Shown here: positions 63,601-64,000 of the stretch, piece after piece
Layout: every line of letters begins with the position of its first letter
How positions within the stretch are numbered: the first letter of the stretch is position 1
Assembly (NCBI RefSeq): GCF_028858725.1
Contig: NC_084759.1
Span: 91,508,889 to 91,572,888 of the forward strand
Reading direction: 5' to 3'
From: Colius striatus
Taxonomy: Eukaryota; Chordata; Aves; Coliiformes; Coliidae
Length of the DNA: 64,000 nt
Program-made: the position numbers and the translations under genes
Notes under the pieces: model-generated
The model's database searches: none
What the model was told of the DNA's origin: nothing
What the model saw: the letters and a program-made list of their open reading frames with translations, nothing else

Positions 63601-64000
63601 AGATCAGGCTGCATTGAAATTCATATTTACTGATGCATTGTACTTGCTTCAAGCCTGTTTGCTGGCACAAAAGTAACTATAAACCTGGTTAAACCGGAAG
63701 AGTAGTTTGGATTTATGGCTGCTTTGTGTTAAAAGTGCAAGACAAAGCTAACAAACAGATCAGTGGAAAAAAAAAAAGTCCCAAGTATCAGGAAAGAAAT
63801 TGTACAATAAATTACAGTTGTCATTCAATTTCCATGCCACAAAACTATCATTATTTTGATATAGACAGGAGGTCAAATTTGTAGGCCAAATTATATTCTG
63901 ATAAAGGAAAATGCAGCTATATTTACATGTTACACCCAGAAAAATACAACAAAGAGCAGTATTTGAATTTTTATTCTCATTTGTTTTACAGTAAGAGACA
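57677..64000. other. AT-rich unique DNA; no gene seen
   Basis: The last 6 kb are visibly AT-rich with many short A and T runs (for example A14 near 61248-61261) and no recognised repeat or gene. The frame at 58321-58632 has no ATG at all. A POU-type palindrome lies at 62509-62522 in a homeodomain-site-like AT-rich neighbourhood. The texture resembles gene-desert DNA that may hold conserved non-coding elements. Confidence 0.55.
62509..62522. promoter_or_regulatory. Octamer palindrome (POU-factor-like site)
   Basis: TTTGCATATGCAAA is a perfect 14-bp palindrome. It fuses an ATTTGCAT octamer (62508-62515) with its near-complement ATGCAAAC (62516-62523; consensus ATGCAAAT). Octamers are bound by POU proteins (Oct1, Oct4, Brn). 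Within the next 40 bp lie several ATTA/TAAT homeodomain cores. Binding is inferred from sequence only. Confidence 0.45.

Noticed and set aside
1..64000. Operons, CRISPR arrays, bacterial insertion sequences, tRNA or rRNA genes
   Set aside because: None is visible. The repeats are vertebrate CR1, LTR and microsatellite types, and no cloverleaf or rRNA segment was recognised.

Overview
The window looks like non-coding nuclear DNA from a bird, most likely a neognath/neoavian one. Six pieces of CR1, the main avian LINE, are recognisable from their 3' ends (the agaatggtaggg / ctagagatcatctagtcc signature and the ATTCTATG tail) and from remnants of reverse transcriptase. Two solo LTRs of avian endogenous retroviruses are also present. 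No exon of a known protein-coding gene, tRNA, rRNA or snRNA could be recognised. Many of the longer open frames begin at GTG or TTG, which does not support them as eukaryotic genes. I read the window as a gene desert or very large intron. The species and chromosome cannot be told from the sequence.

Layout. Positions 1-91 are the 3' end of a plus-strand CR1. About 92-5243 is unique, fairly GC-rich DNA. Two minus-strand CR1 pieces from different 3'-end types lie side by side at 5244-6093; the first still carries an open ORF2 C-terminal fragment. A plus-strand solo LTR with an exact 5-bp target-site duplication fills 7740-8781. A decayed CR1 lies at 16437-16943. From there to 39.6 kb the DNA is unique apart from an 11-bp purine minisatellite (22210-22338), a small CpG-dense patch with an inverted repeat (28914-28966), a short hairpin (33901-33949) and simple-sequence tracts.

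The most interesting stretch is 39.6-43.1 kb. A compact CpG island (39647-39917) holds two strong CTCF-type motifs facing each other, an ATG in good context and a plausible splice donor. About 3 kb further on, a roughly 106-bp near-perfect inverted repeat has the shape of a MITE or a long hairpin. After that come a CR1 with open coding sequence (44501-45085), a TCTA microsatellite (45404-45454), a short AT-rich duplication, an old 1.4-kb CR1 interior piece (48290-49690) and a second solo LTR on the minus strand (57077-57671). The last 6 kb are AT-rich with one POU-octamer palindrome.

No genes work together here. What can be inferred is regulatory or architectural (the CpG island with CTCF motifs, candidate conserved non-coding patches) and historical (layers of CR1 and ERV insertion). 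All identifications come from reading the sequence against remembered family patterns; no database search was run.
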